Source: CAYPNP01 sp964412195 (GTDB lineage Bacteria > Acidobacteriota > JAAYUB01). From it: a DNA stretch of 64,000 bases. The notes under the pieces are model-generated. The model made no database searches. It was given only the letters and a program-made list of their open reading frames with translations, and had not been told where the DNA came from. Shown here piece by piece: positions 45,122-53,663 of this stretch (position 1 is the stretch's first letter; the number at the start of each line of letters is the position of its first letter). The stretch is taken from positions 59,993 through 123,992 of the forward strand of contig CAYPNP010000014.1 in assembly GCA_964412195.1 (NCBI GenBank), written 5' to 3'. The position numbers were made by a program, and so were the translations under genes.

Positions 45122-46402
45122 TCAACTCTCTTCGAGGAAGCGGGCGACGTCGCGGGCGCGCTCCGCCTGCTCCCGCCACTTGCCGATCTGCCGGCCCGTG
45201 CCGTCGAGGCGGAGCATGAACCGGCGGGTCTCTTCATCGATGTCCGCCGGCAGGGCCTGGCCGAACGGCGTCCCCGGCAGCGGCATGAAGGCGTGGCCGT
45301 GGACCTGGGCGCCCAGGCCCACGAGGTGCTCCATGAGGATCAGGGTTTCCCGGCGGTCGTCTGCAGTCTCGCCGGGCAGCCCGAGGATGAAGTCGACGAT
45401 GGGCAGCAGGCCCTCATGGGTAATGATCTCCACTGCCCGGACCACGTCGGCGACGGTGTGGCCGCGGTGGATCCGCTCCAGCAGCCGGTCGCTGCCGGAT
45501 TGGGAGCCGATGACGATGTTGGTGTTGCGGGCCAGGCGGCGGACCATCGCCGCCAGCTCCGGCGTGACCGTCTCCGGGCGGACCTCGGAGGGGAATGACC
45601 CGAAGTAGACATGCGCTGGTCCGAACAGGCGGCCCGACTCCACCAGCAGCCGCTCCACCCAGGCCGGGTTGGGGCTGTGGCCGTCGGGTGAGCCGTAGGC
45701 GAAGGCGTTGGGGGAGACGAACCGTAGCTCGCGCGGCCCCAGAGAGCGCATCACCCCGGCGTGGTGCAGGACGGTGTCGACGGAGCGGTGACGCATCCGG
45801 CCGCCGAGGAAGAAGGTGGTCTGGCAGAACCGGCAGGCCCACGGGCAGCCGCGGCTGATCTCGATGGGAGCGAAGCGACGGTGGCGGGCGGCGAACGGGG
45901 CGTAGCAGTCCAGGTCGACGGTGTGGGGGCCGGCCGCCGCCCCGCCGGCATCCGGCTCGGCCTGTCCTCTCCAGACCAAATGGGGCACCTCGATCCAGGG
46001 ACGCCCTTCCGCCAGCGCCCGCAGGAACGCCTCGAGGACCGTCTCCCCTTCCCCCCGCACCACGACATCGAAGCCCAGCGCCAGCGTCCCGGCCGGGTCC
46101 CCCGAGGCGTGGGGGCCGCCGGCGAGGAGGAGGAACTCCACCCCCTGTTTGGCGGCATAGGCGCGGATGGTCTCCACCTGGCGGGCGACGGCGGGCACGT
46201 TGAGGGTGTGGAAGGAGTACGCCAGCACGAGCCGCTCCGGCCAGCCGGCCAGCGGCAGCAGCGCCCACGGGAGCGAGGCGGTCTTCAAGAAACCGACCGC
46301 GAGCCAGCCCGCGTCCTCGGCCGATTCCATCGCCCCGGCCAGGGCGGCGACGCTGTGCTTGTTGTAGCGCTCCTCCACGAAGAGGACCCGCACTGACGCC
46401 AT
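45122..46402 (-). CDS. B12-binding domain / radical SAM protein (TIGR04013-like)
   Basis: 426 residues from ATG 46402, with GGAGGAAGGGG upstream; earlier in-frame starts lack support. The N-terminal part (about 1-150) is a cobalamin-binding-like Rossmann domain (LLLAGGPHASGDPAGTLALGFD, VVRGEGE). The radical SAM cluster motif is CPWACRFC (CxxxCxxC, about 198-205). Further blocks: SPNAFAYGSPDG, GSQSGSDRLLERIHRGHT, DFILGLPGET. It resembles the MJ_1487 family of uncharacterised radical SAM proteins. The substrate is unknown. The DHxGG cobalamin motif is not evident, so B12 binding is uncertain. Confidence 0.85.
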   Translation of the reverse strand: MASVRVLFVEERYNKHSVAALAGAMESAEDAGWLAVGFLKTASLPWALLPLAGWPERLVLAYSFHTLNVPAVARQVETIRAYAAKQGVEFLLLAGGPHASGDPAGTLALGFDVVVRGEGETVLEAFLRALAEGRPWIEVPHLVWRGQAEPDAGGAAAGPHTVDLDCYAPFAARHRRFAPIEISRGCPWACRFCQTTFFLGGRMRHRSVDTVLHHAGVMRSLGPRELRFVSPNAFAYGSPDGHSPNPAWVERLLVESGRLFGPAHVYFGSFPSEVRPETVTPELAAMVRRLARNTNIVIGSQSGSDRLLERIHRGHTVADVVRAVEIITHEGLLPIVDFILGLPGETADDRRETLILMEHLVGLGAQVHGHAFMPLPGTPFGQALPADIDEETRRFMLRLDGTGRQIGKWREQAERARDVARFLEES

Positions 46403-46605
46403 GGGAATTGCCCCTTCCTCCCGCAAGGTCCGCCCGGCCCGCTTTCCCGCCGGCCGGAGGTTCATCTTACGCCGGGGATCCGGACGGGTCAATCGCGGCC
46501 GTTGCCTTTTTTCCCCAAAGCCGCTATGATCGACCCACGCATGGAACGGCTCACTGACCAGCATCATCGGGCTGTCCCCCGGGAGGCCGGGAGCGGGAGG
46601 CCCTC

Positions 46606-47061
46606 GTGATCACTCCAGCCTACCCCCAGGACCTGTCGCTGCTCATGGAGATCGAGCAGCTCTGCTTCCGGCGCGACCAGTTCAGCCCCGCCCTCTACCT
46701 CAGCTTCCTGCTCAGTTCCGACGCCGAAGTGTACCTCTACCGCTCCGGGGAGGGCGCAGCCGGTTCGCTGGTGCTGGTCTTCCCACCGGAGCGGGACCAC
46801 TGCCATCTGGTCTCGGTGGCCGTCCATCCGGACCACCGAGGCCGCGGGATCGGCCGGGAGATGATGGTGTTCGCCGAGGGCCGGGCGCGGGCGTGGGACC
46901 GGTCCCGCATCCGGCTTGAGGTCCGGAAGGCCAACGCCGTCGCCCGCCGGCTTTATGAAAGGCTGGACTACCGGCCCAGCCGCGTGTTGCGGGATTACTA
47001 CGGCGAGGGCATCGACGGCGTCCTCTACACCAAGAAGCTGGCCCCGGGGGATGAGCAGTGA
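46606..47061 (+). CDS. GNAT-family N-acetyltransferase (RimI-like)
   Basis: 151 residues from GTG 46606, preceded by GGGAGG. It contains the acetyl-CoA motif VAVHPDHRGRGIGREMM (Q/RxxGxG/A) and the RimI-like continuation LEVRKANAVARRLYERLDYRPSRVLRDYY. The opening ITPAYPQDLSLLMEIEQLCF is also typical. It probably acetylates an N-terminal amine, perhaps of ribosomal protein S18 as RimI does, but the substrate is not shown. It lies about 115 bp before the GT-C-like membrane gene. Confidence 0.85.
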   Translation: MITPAYPQDLSLLMEIEQLCFRRDQFSPALYLSFLLSSDAEVYLYRSGEGAAGSLVLVFPPERDHCHLVSVAVHPDHRGRGIGREMMVFAEGRARAWDRSRIRLEVRKANAVARRLYERLDYRPSRVLRDYYGEGIDGVLYTKKLAPGDEQ

Positions 47062-47176
47062 CCGGCGCCGACCTTCCCGGCGGTCCATGGTACAATCGGC
47101 TCGTTTCCGGACGGGCCCCTGAATCCGGTTTGGAACGACACAGCTGGAAGGCCCATCCCGACCGCGGAGAACGCCG

Positions 47177-48751
47177 TTGAGCCAGCTGCCGCCTGATCCA
47201 ACCGCAGCCCGCCTCCCGCTGCTCCGCCGGGCGTGGTTCCTCCCGCTCCTCGCCGGCTGCATGTACTTCTTTCTCTCCTACGGCGGCATCCGCTCCCCCG
47301 ACACCGAGATCGTCTACCGCGTGGCCGTGTCCCTGGCGGATCACGGCGACTGGGTGCTCCGGGGCGACCTCGAAGGCTGGCCCCCCGGCTTCGGCGGCGC
47401 CACCGGCCGCGACGGGAAACGCTACTCGGTCTACGGCCCCGGTCAGTCGATGTTCCTCGCCCCCCTCGTCCCGCTCGGCCGGGCCCTGGCCGCCGCGGGC
47501 TTCTGGCGGCACGTCAGCCCGCCGGCGAGCCACTTCGTGGGTCGGGGCCTGGAACGATTCCTGCAGGGCGCGCCGCTCGCCGATCCACGCCCCCACGCCG
47601 AGCGGATGGTGGTCGCCTGGATGGACATCCTGCTCGCCGTGGCGTTGGTGGCACTCTTCCAGGCGCTGGTGGGGCGCCTGCTGCCGGGGGCTTGGAGGGC
47701 GCGCCTGTTCGCCACCCTCCTGTTCGCCTTCGGCACCTTCGTCTTGCCCTACGCGGGGACGGGCTTCAGCGAGACGCCGGCCACCGTGCTGGCGCTTGGG
47801 GGATTGTACCTGCTCGTCGGCCAGCCACCCGGTGCGCCCCCCGGCGGTCGCCGCGACGCCCGCCTGCTGGCCGCCGGTCTCATGCTGGGGGCGTCGGTTC
47901 TCATCCACGGCACAATGATCCTGTTCGCGCCGTTCGCCATCGCCTGGGCCGTCTGGACGCGCGACCGCCAGGCCGGCCGCCGGGCGGCGGTCGCCGACGC
48001 CGCCCGGCTCCTGCTGGGCTTCGGCCTTATGCTGGCGCTTCTTGGCGGATTCAACTGGAGCCGCTTCGGCGACGTCCTCCAGACCGGCCGCAACCTGAGC
48101 CTCTACAACCGGGCCGTCTTCTTCCCGCCGTGGCAGGGTCAGTACTGGATCAACCTCGGCCGCCTGCTCCTGGGCAGCGGCAAGGGGCTGCTGTGGGTCG
48201 TTCCGGCCGCCGTCTGGGGTGCCTGCGGCTGGCGCTCTTTCCACCGGCGTTATCCGGCCCTGTCGACGGCCCTGGGCACCGCCGTGGCCGCCCGGATTCT
48301 TTTCGTCGCGTCGTACGGCGATTGGCACGGCGGGCTGTGCCTGGGCCCCCGCTATCTCTACCCGGTGGTGCCCTTCCTGATCCTGCCGGTGGCCTTCTGG
48401 GTCGAGGACAGGCTGGCCCGGGGAATATTCAAGCCGCTCCCGGCCATGGCCGGCCTGTTCGCCTGTGTCACCCAGCAGCTCTACTTCAGCACGGGTGAGA
48501 TCTTCTCGTTCTACCACCGGCTGATCACCGACCACTTGGCCCGGCACGTCAACGTGTTCCAAAACGACGCGCTCTACGTAGACTGGAGCCTCTCGCCCTT
48601 GTACCGGCTGCTCGTCTTCTGCCGCGGTCCGTGGCTGCTGCAGGCCATCCCGGTGAACAACCATGTGCTCTGGCTGCTGCTGGCCGGCATCGCGTTCGCC
48701 GCCCTGGTGTTGGTGTATCGTTGTTTCCGGCTGGCACGGCGTATAAGCTGA
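47177..48751 (+). CDS. Polytopic membrane protein, GT-C glycosyltransferase-like
   Basis: 524 residues from TTG 47177 (GGAGA upstream), chosen because no ATG or GTG serves the first helix. About ten membrane helices. An early loop has SPDTEIVYRVAVSLADHGDW and YSVYGPGQS, the type of acidic first loop seen in GT-C enzymes that use lipid-linked sugars. Later NWSRFGDVLQTG and GPRYLYPVVPFLIL resemble conserved segments of predicted mannosyltransferase-like proteins. The acceptor and sugar are unknown. A second protein of this general type faces it at 49038. Confidence 0.65.
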   Translation: MSQLPPDPTAARLPLLRRAWFLPLLAGCMYFFLSYGGIRSPDTEIVYRVAVSLADHGDWVLRGDLEGWPPGFGGATGRDGKRYSVYGPGQSMFLAPLVPLGRALAAAGFWRHVSPPASHFVGRGLERFLQGAPLADPRPHAERMVVAWMDILLAVALVALFQALVGRLLPGAWRARLFATLLFAFGTFVLPYAGTGFSETPATVLALGGLYLLVGQPPGAPPGGRRDARLLAAGLMLGASVLIHGTMILFAPFAIAWAVWTRDRQAGRRAAVADAARLLLGFGLMLALLGGFNWSRFGDVLQTGRNLSLYNRAVFFPPWQGQYWINLGRLLLGSGKGLLWVVPAAVWGACGWRSFHRRYPALSTALGTAVAARILFVASYGDWHGGLCLGPRYLYPVVPFLILPVAFWVEDRLARGIFKPLPAMAGLFACVTQQLYFSTGEIFSFYHRLITDHLARHVNVFQNDALYVDWSLSPLYRLLVFCRGPWLLQAIPVNNHVLWLLLAGIAFAALVLVYRCFRLARRIS

Positions 48752-48849
48752 AGATGAATTCCCCCCAAGTGACAGAAGCTGTGTCGCAACGGCAAACCCT
48801 CCAAGCTGGTGTCACGGTGTCAGGCTCTGTCACGACCTAGACACCGGCA
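48752..48849. other. Spacer between GT-C gene and hairpin element
   Basis: Short stretch with no feature; contains GTGTCACGGTGTCAGG-type words only. Confidence 0.4.
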
Positions 48850-48986
48850 GGCGGTCAGTACCGGCAAGCGTCAGCTGCCGGCGCGAGATTTCACTCAACT
48901 ATCTGGTCTTCTTGAAAATACAGATCGTCCTCTCTAGCTGAGTCCAGTTTCCCGCCGACAGCTGACGCTTGCCGGTACTGACCGCC
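48850..48986. mobile_element. 137-bp hairpin (MITE-like) element, copy 2
   Basis: Perfect 28-bp terminal inverted repeats (48850-48877 and 48959-48986). The inverted symmetry continues imperfectly inward (ACTCA-CTA against CTAGCTGAGT) so nearly the whole element can fold. Homologous along its length to 27395-27540. It lies between two convergent genes. Confidence 0.85.
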
Positions 48987-49037
48987 CACCAACATGCAAA
49001 TGAACGGAAAAGCGTGTTGCCACACAGCTTTGTCAGG

Positions 49038-50639
49038 TCAAGGCAGGACGGATATCATGCCGACGGAGGCCGGCGGCCGCTTCAACGCCGCCGGATCGAA
49101 GACCGGCCCGAACTGGCGGAGGGCCTGACCGTCGCGGAAGACGATCAACAGCCGCCCCGGCGGGCGCTCCTCCCGGCCGTCGAACAGCGCGGCGGCCTGG
49201 CTCGCGAATCGGGGAAAGGGTAAAACGATCAGCAGGTAAGGCCGTTTCAGCCCCGGCACCAGGGTCGCGTCCGCCACGGTCGTGAGGGGATGCGGCAGCC
49301 ACAGGTTCCGCCGGACGTAGAAACCGTACCCCGCCATAAAGACGGCGTCCCACGCGGCCGGTTCCACGCCTGCCTCGTTCTGCAGCCATGCCTGGAAGTC
49401 CTCCGGCTTCCGTGCCGATGCCATCAGGGCATGGACCGCCCGGTCGCCGGCCTGCGCCCGCCACTCCCGCGCCACCGGTCCTTCTGCCAGCCCGATTTCG
49501 GGCGCCCCTTCTCCCATCCGACGGATCAACCGGAAGTCCGCCGTGATCACCGTTCCGGCCGCCGCAACCACAACGGCCAACGCCAGCAGCCGGAGATAGG
49601 TCCGGCACTTTTCCCCAGTCTCAGGCTCCCCATCAGCCAACGCCAGCACGATCACCGGCAGGAGCGGCAGCAGGTACAGCGCCTCGAACGGCTTGTTGAG
49701 CAGCAGCAGGACCAGGAGGCCGGCGTTCAGGAGCAGGGCGCGCCGCCAGACAGGCCCTCCGATCCACTCCCGCCAAGTACCGTGGCGGCAGCCGGCGAGC
49801 AGGAGCGCCGCCAGCAGGATCCCCTGCACCGCCATGCCCAGGAAATCCAGCCCCATCCGGATGTTGGCCCGGATATATTCAACCAAATTCCAATGGGTGG
49901 TCCCATAGTAGGTCAGGAAACCGAAGCCGTACCGCGACAGCAACGGAATGAAGAAAGGGAGGCCGGCCGCCAGCCCGGCCAGGAACGCCGCGGCCCGGCG
50001 CATCCCCTCCTTCCGCTGCTCCGGGTTCCGGATGGAATCCAGGACGAGCCAGGCGATGGCCGCGCCGGCGAACAGGACCCAGCTCAGCCGGGTGGCCACC
50101 GCCAACCCCGCGCAGACGCCCGCGCCGAGCGCCGGCGGCCAGCCGCCGTCCGGATCCTCCAGGCGCGCGAGGAACCATGCCGAGAGCAGGGCGAGCGCCA
50201 GACCCAGCGTGTAATCCATCGCTTCGAACGTGGCGCGCACCCAGACCGGCCACAGGCCGAAGAGGGCCGTCGCCAGCAGCGCGACGGCGGGGGACGCGCG
50301 CGTCCGGCGCCGGACCATCGCGGCGAAGATCACCAGGGCGAGTATGGCCGCCAGGGCGCTGACCAGCTTGGCCGGCGTGCCCTGCTCGGGATCGGCCGCC
50401 AGGGCCACCAGGAATTCGTGCAGCGGATTGCCGGGCAGGCGGGACGGGATGTACGCCCCCCGCTGGATGCGCAACGCGGAGTCCGCCACCAGATAGGCGT
50501 CGTCGTCGCTGCCCCAGGAAATTGGCTCCGACGCGAGCGCAAGCGCCAGGTACAGCAGTGAGAGGCCGGCGATCAGGATCCGCAAGCCCCATACGGTCTG
50601 CGCGTTCCACGGCTGCGGCGGGGAAGATGTGGTGTTCAT
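49038..50639 (-). CDS. Polytopic membrane protein, GT-39/GT-C-like
   Basis: 533 residues from ATG 50639, with GGGAG upstream. About ten membrane helices and a C-terminal soluble part of about 130 residues. The first outer loop has GSDDDAYLVADSALRIQRGAY, matching the acidic D-D motif of GT-C transferases, followed by RLPGNPLHEFLVAL. The function is inferred as sugar transfer from a lipid carrier; no substrate can be named. It is divergent in sequence from the neighbour at 47177. Confidence 0.65.
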   Translation of the reverse strand: MNTTSSPPQPWNAQTVWGLRILIAGLSLLYLALALASEPISWGSDDDAYLVADSALRIQRGAYIPSRLPGNPLHEFLVALAADPEQGTPAKLVSALAAILALVIFAAMVRRRTRASPAVALLATALFGLWPVWVRATFEAMDYTLGLALALLSAWFLARLEDPDGGWPPALGAGVCAGLAVATRLSWVLFAGAAIAWLVLDSIRNPEQRKEGMRRAAAFLAGLAAGLPFFIPLLSRYGFGFLTYYGTTHWNLVEYIRANIRMGLDFLGMAVQGILLAALLLAGCRHGTWREWIGGPVWRRALLLNAGLLVLLLLNKPFEALYLLPLLPVIVLALADGEPETGEKCRTYLRLLALAVVVAAAGTVITADFRLIRRMGEGAPEIGLAEGPVAREWRAQAGDRAVHALMASARKPEDFQAWLQNEAGVEPAAWDAVFMAGYGFYVRRNLWLPHPLTTVADATLVPGLKRPYLLIVLPFPRFASQAAALFDGREERPPGRLLIVFRDGQALRQFGPVFDPAALKRPPASVGMISVLP

Positions 50640-50691
50640 GCTTCTCCCGAAAGGGGCTTGCGATCCGGCGTCGGCCAGCCGCGCCTCGGCG

Positions 50692-51177
50692 TCACAGGTA
50701 GAGCCACTCCACGTGGTCCGATTCCTGGTCGTAGATCACCGCCGACGCCTTGCCGCGGAGCCAGCCGCAGCCCTCGCCCGGATTGATCACCCGCGTCTCG
50801 CCGGTGCGACTGGTCTCCGGCGTGTGGGTGTGCCCATAGATGACCAGGTCGAAATCGCCGCTGTGGAGAAAGGCATCGAGGAAGTCCGGCTCGTGCAGGA
50901 GCAGGACGCGCTGGTCGCCGATCTCCAGCCGCCAAGGCCGGTCGTGGACCTCCGCAAAGTCCTCCGCCCGTCGCCGGATGAGGTCCTTGTCGCCATCGTT
51001 GTTGCCGAAGACGATCTTGACCGGCTTGCCCAGCGCGCGGAACGGCTCCAGGGAGAAGGGGGAACACAGGTCGCCGGCGTGGATGAGCAGGTCGATGCCC
51101 TTCTCCTGGAAGATCCGTACGAACTCCCGGATGTGGGTGATGTGGTCGTGGGTGTCCGAAATGATGCCAATGCGCAT
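50692..51177 (-). CDS. YfcE/MJ0936-type metallophosphodiesterase
   Basis: 161 residues, with CCGGAGG before ATG 51177. All metal-binding motifs of the calcineurin-like fold are present: DTHD near the N-terminus, HAGD, GNND and GHTH. Its length and motif order match the small YfcE-type phosphodiesterases, which cleave model phosphodiesters with Mn2+. The native substrate is unknown. It lies 52 bp upstream of the GT-C-like gene in the same direction and may share a transcript. Confidence 0.92.
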   Translation of the reverse strand: MRIGIISDTHDHITHIREFVRIFQEKGIDLLIHAGDLCSPFSLEPFRALGKPVKIVFGNNDGDKDLIRRRAEDFAEVHDRPWRLEIGDQRVLLLHEPDFLDAFLHSGDFDLVIYGHTHTPETSRTGETRVINPGEGCGWLRGKASAVIYDQESDHVEWLYL

Positions 51178-51224
51178 GGGAACCTCCGGGGATTATCGTT
51201 TTTCGCATGATACCGGAAAATGGG

Positions 51225-51560
51225 GGAATGGTGAATAGGTGAATGGGTGAATCGGCAGAGAGGGAGAGATGGATTGCGGATTGCGGATTGCGGATTGCGG
51301 ATTGCGGATTGCGGATTGCGGATTGNNNNNNNNNNNNNNNNNNNNNNNNNNNNNNNNNNNNNNNNNNNNNNNNNNNNNNNNNNNNNNNNNNNNNNNNNNN
51401 NNNNNNNNNNNNNNNNNNNNNNNNNGGATTGCGGATTGCGGATTGCGGATTGCGGATTGCGGATTGCGGATTGCGGATTGAAAACCTCTTCCTGAGTTCC
51501 TGAGTTCCATATTCATATTTGATTGCGGATTGCGAACCCGTTCGTGTGGTTCGTGTGGTT
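51225..51560. repeat. Short-word tandem repeats (GCGGATT heptamers and others) around an assembly gap
   Basis: GGTGAATAGGTGAATGG (about 51230-51250), then an uninterrupted GCGGATT heptamer array (about 51276-51325), the 100-N gap, the array again (51426-51480), then GAGTTCC and TTCGTGTGG words. Array length is unknown because of the gap. Confidence 0.85.
51326..51425. other. Assembly gap (100 N)
   Basis: Exactly 100 unknown bases within the heptamer array. A round 100 usually marks a gap of unknown size. Confidence 0.99.
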
Positions 51561-51682
51561 CGTGGTTCTGATTGCGCATTGGCCTGAGTTCTTGAGTTCC
51601 ATATTGATTCCGGATCGCGGAATCTATAATCCCCGATTGCGTTTTCCCCGCCGGCCGGGCATAATGCGCGTGGAGGCCCTCC

Positions 51683-52297
51683 GTGGAGCGCAACTACCTC
51701 ACCCACGAAATCGACAAGCTCATGGAGGAGAACCGCAAGATCCGCGGAGAAAACAGGACGTTCCAGGAACTCCTCGGCTTCCACCCGGACATGATCTACC
51801 GCTTCCACGTCACGGATCGCTTCTTCGAGTACGTCAGCCCCGCCGCCCAATCCATCACCGGCTATCCCCCGGCGGAATTCTACGCCAATCCGTCCCTGCT
51901 GGAGTCCCTGGTCCCACCCGAGTTCAAACCGGTCTTCGACGACTTCTGGCGCAATTCCCTCTCCGGCCAGCACGGCGGAGAGATTCAGTTCGTCCTCGAG
52001 CGCCCCTCCAGCGGGCCGCTCTGGGCGGCCATGCGCTCCTGGCCCATCCTGAACCGGATCGGCCGGCCGCTGGCGTTCGTGGGCAGCATCCGCGACATCT
52101 CCGTGCGGAAAGCCATGGAGGAGCGGATCCGCAAACTGGAAGGCCTCGTCCCCATCTGCGCGGGCTGCAAGAAGATCAAGATGCCCGACGGCACCTGGGA
52201 GGAGATCGAGTCCTACCTCAACCGCCGCTCCAACATGGACTTCACCCACAGCCTGTGCCCCGCCTGCCGGGACATCTACTTCCCGCCGCACCTCTGA
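51683..52297 (+). CDS. PAS-domain signalling protein with C-terminal cysteine motif
   Basis: 204 residues from GTG 51683, with GGAGG upstream. A short coiled-coil start (EIDKLMEENRKIRGENRTFQ) leads into one PAS domain (about 30-150: YRFHVTDRFFEYVSPAAQSITGYPP ... FVGSIRDISVRKAMEERI). The tail has VPICAGCKKIKMPDGTWEEIESY and LCPAC. This CxxCKKI...CPxC pattern is common after PAS domains in bacterial sensors and may bind a metal. No kinase or cyclase output domain is present, so it may work as a partner or sensor subunit. Confidence 0.8.
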   Translation: MERNYLTHEIDKLMEENRKIRGENRTFQELLGFHPDMIYRFHVTDRFFEYVSPAAQSITGYPPAEFYANPSLLESLVPPEFKPVFDDFWRNSLSGQHGGEIQFVLERPSSGPLWAAMRSWPILNRIGRPLAFVGSIRDISVRKAMEERIRKLEGLVPICAGCKKIKMPDGTWEEIESYLNRRSNMDFTHSLCPACRDIYFPPHL

Positions 52298-52385
52298 GCG
52301 AACAAACCCACTTCCCGCCAGGGGAAACCCGATGTAAACTGTCTGGACAATCCCAGGCGGGCTCCCCCGCCTCTAAGGAGCGCTC

Positions 52386-53636
52386 ATGCAGATTTCCCCC
52401 GAGCTGATCCGCAAGCTGCCCAAGACCGACCTCCACCTCCATCTGGACGGCTCCCTGCGGGTGGGCACCCTCATCGAACTGGCTCGGGAGATGAACGTCC
52501 CCCTGCCCTCCGACACCGAAGACGGCCTCTGCGAGCAGGTGTTCAAGGAGAATTACGCCTCTCTGACCGAGTATCTGGAGGGCTTCCGTTACACCGTGGC
52601 TGTGCTTCAGACCGCCGAGGCCCTCGAGCGCGTCTCCTACGAGCTGATGGAAGACAACATCCTCGAGGGCGTCCGCTACATCGAGGTCCGATTCGCCCCG
52701 CAGCTCCACGTCCACGCCGGCCTTTCCTGGAAGGAGGTGCTGCAGGCGGTGGACCGGGGCCTCCGCCGTGCCACCGAGCAGTACAACCAGGCGAGCGAGG
52801 CCATCCGGAAGGGCGAGGAGCCGCCGTACGCCTACGGCATCATTGCCTGCTGCCTGCGGAAATTCGAGGCGGCCTACTCGGATTATTACCGCCGCCTCTT
52901 CGAGGTCCACCGTTACTCCCAGCCCAAGGAGATCTACCGCCTGGCCTCCCTCGAGCTGGCCCGCGCGGTGGTGGACATCCGCGACCGCTACGGCGTGCCG
53001 GTGGTGGGCTTCGACCTGGCCGGCGACGAGAAGGGTTACCCGGCCATCGACCACAAGGACGCGTTCGATTACGCCCACAAGAACTTCCTGAAGAAGACCG
53101 TGCACGCCGGCGAATCCTACGGGCCGGAGAGCATCTTCCAAGCCATCACCGACCTGCACGCCGACCGGATCGGCCACGGCTACTCGCTGTTCCACCCGGA
53201 GATGATCCGCTCCGACCAGCGCCACAAGAAGGACCGCTACAGCGAGGACCTCAGCCAGTTCATCGCCGACCGCCGCATCACCATCGAGGTGTGCCTGTCG
53301 AGCAACATCCAGACCAATCCGCACCTGAAGGGGCTGACGGATCACACCTTCGCCGAGATGAAGCGCCACAAGCTCTCCACCACCATCTGCACGGACAACC
53401 GGCTGGTCTCGCGCACCAATGTCTGCCGGGAGCTGACCCTCGCTTTGGCCCACTTCCCCCACACCCTGGACGAGCTGAAGGACCTGCTGATCTACGGCTT
53501 CAAGCGGAGCTTTTACCCGGGCGATTATCCGGAGAAGCGGGCATACGTCCGCCAGGCCTTCAACCTGTTCGAGCGGCTGCAGCAGGAACACCTGCCCGGC
53601 GCCGGCCCGGAAACTCTCCTGGAGCCGGTCGTCTGA
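52386..53636 (+). CDS. add: Adenosine deaminase
   Basis: 416 residues; AAGGAGC precedes ATG 52386. It belongs to the amidohydrolase fold: HLHLDGS (metal ligands HxH), FAPQLH, GFDLAGDEKGYP, HAGESYGPESI (His ligand and catalytic Glu), RIGHGYSLF and SSNIQTN, CTDNRL (Asp ligand). It converts adenosine to inosine and could use adenosine released by the SAH hydrolase coded elsewhere in the window. It is longer than the usual 330-350 residues owing to an insertion (about 128-175) after the third strand. The radical SAM gene follows after 27 bp. Confidence 0.93.
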   Translation: MQISPELIRKLPKTDLHLHLDGSLRVGTLIELAREMNVPLPSDTEDGLCEQVFKENYASLTEYLEGFRYTVAVLQTAEALERVSYELMEDNILEGVRYIEVRFAPQLHVHAGLSWKEVLQAVDRGLRRATEQYNQASEAIRKGEEPPYAYGIIACCLRKFEAAYSDYYRRLFEVHRYSQPKEIYRLASLELARAVVDIRDRYGVPVVGFDLAGDEKGYPAIDHKDAFDYAHKNFLKKTVHAGESYGPESIFQAITDLHADRIGHGYSLFHPEMIRSDQRHKKDRYSEDLSQFIADRRITIEVCLSSNIQTNPHLKGLTDHTFAEMKRHKLSTTICTDNRLVSRTNVCRELTLALAHFPHTLDELKDLLIYGFKRSFYPGDYPEKRAYVRQAFNLFERLQQEHLPGAGPETLLEPVV

Positions 53637-53663
53637 TCCGCACGCCGACGGAGTTTCCACGTC

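Noticed and set aside
51276..51480. GCGGATT array as CRISPR
   Set aside because: It is an uninterrupted 7-bp tandem repeat with no spacers and no cas genes nearby.
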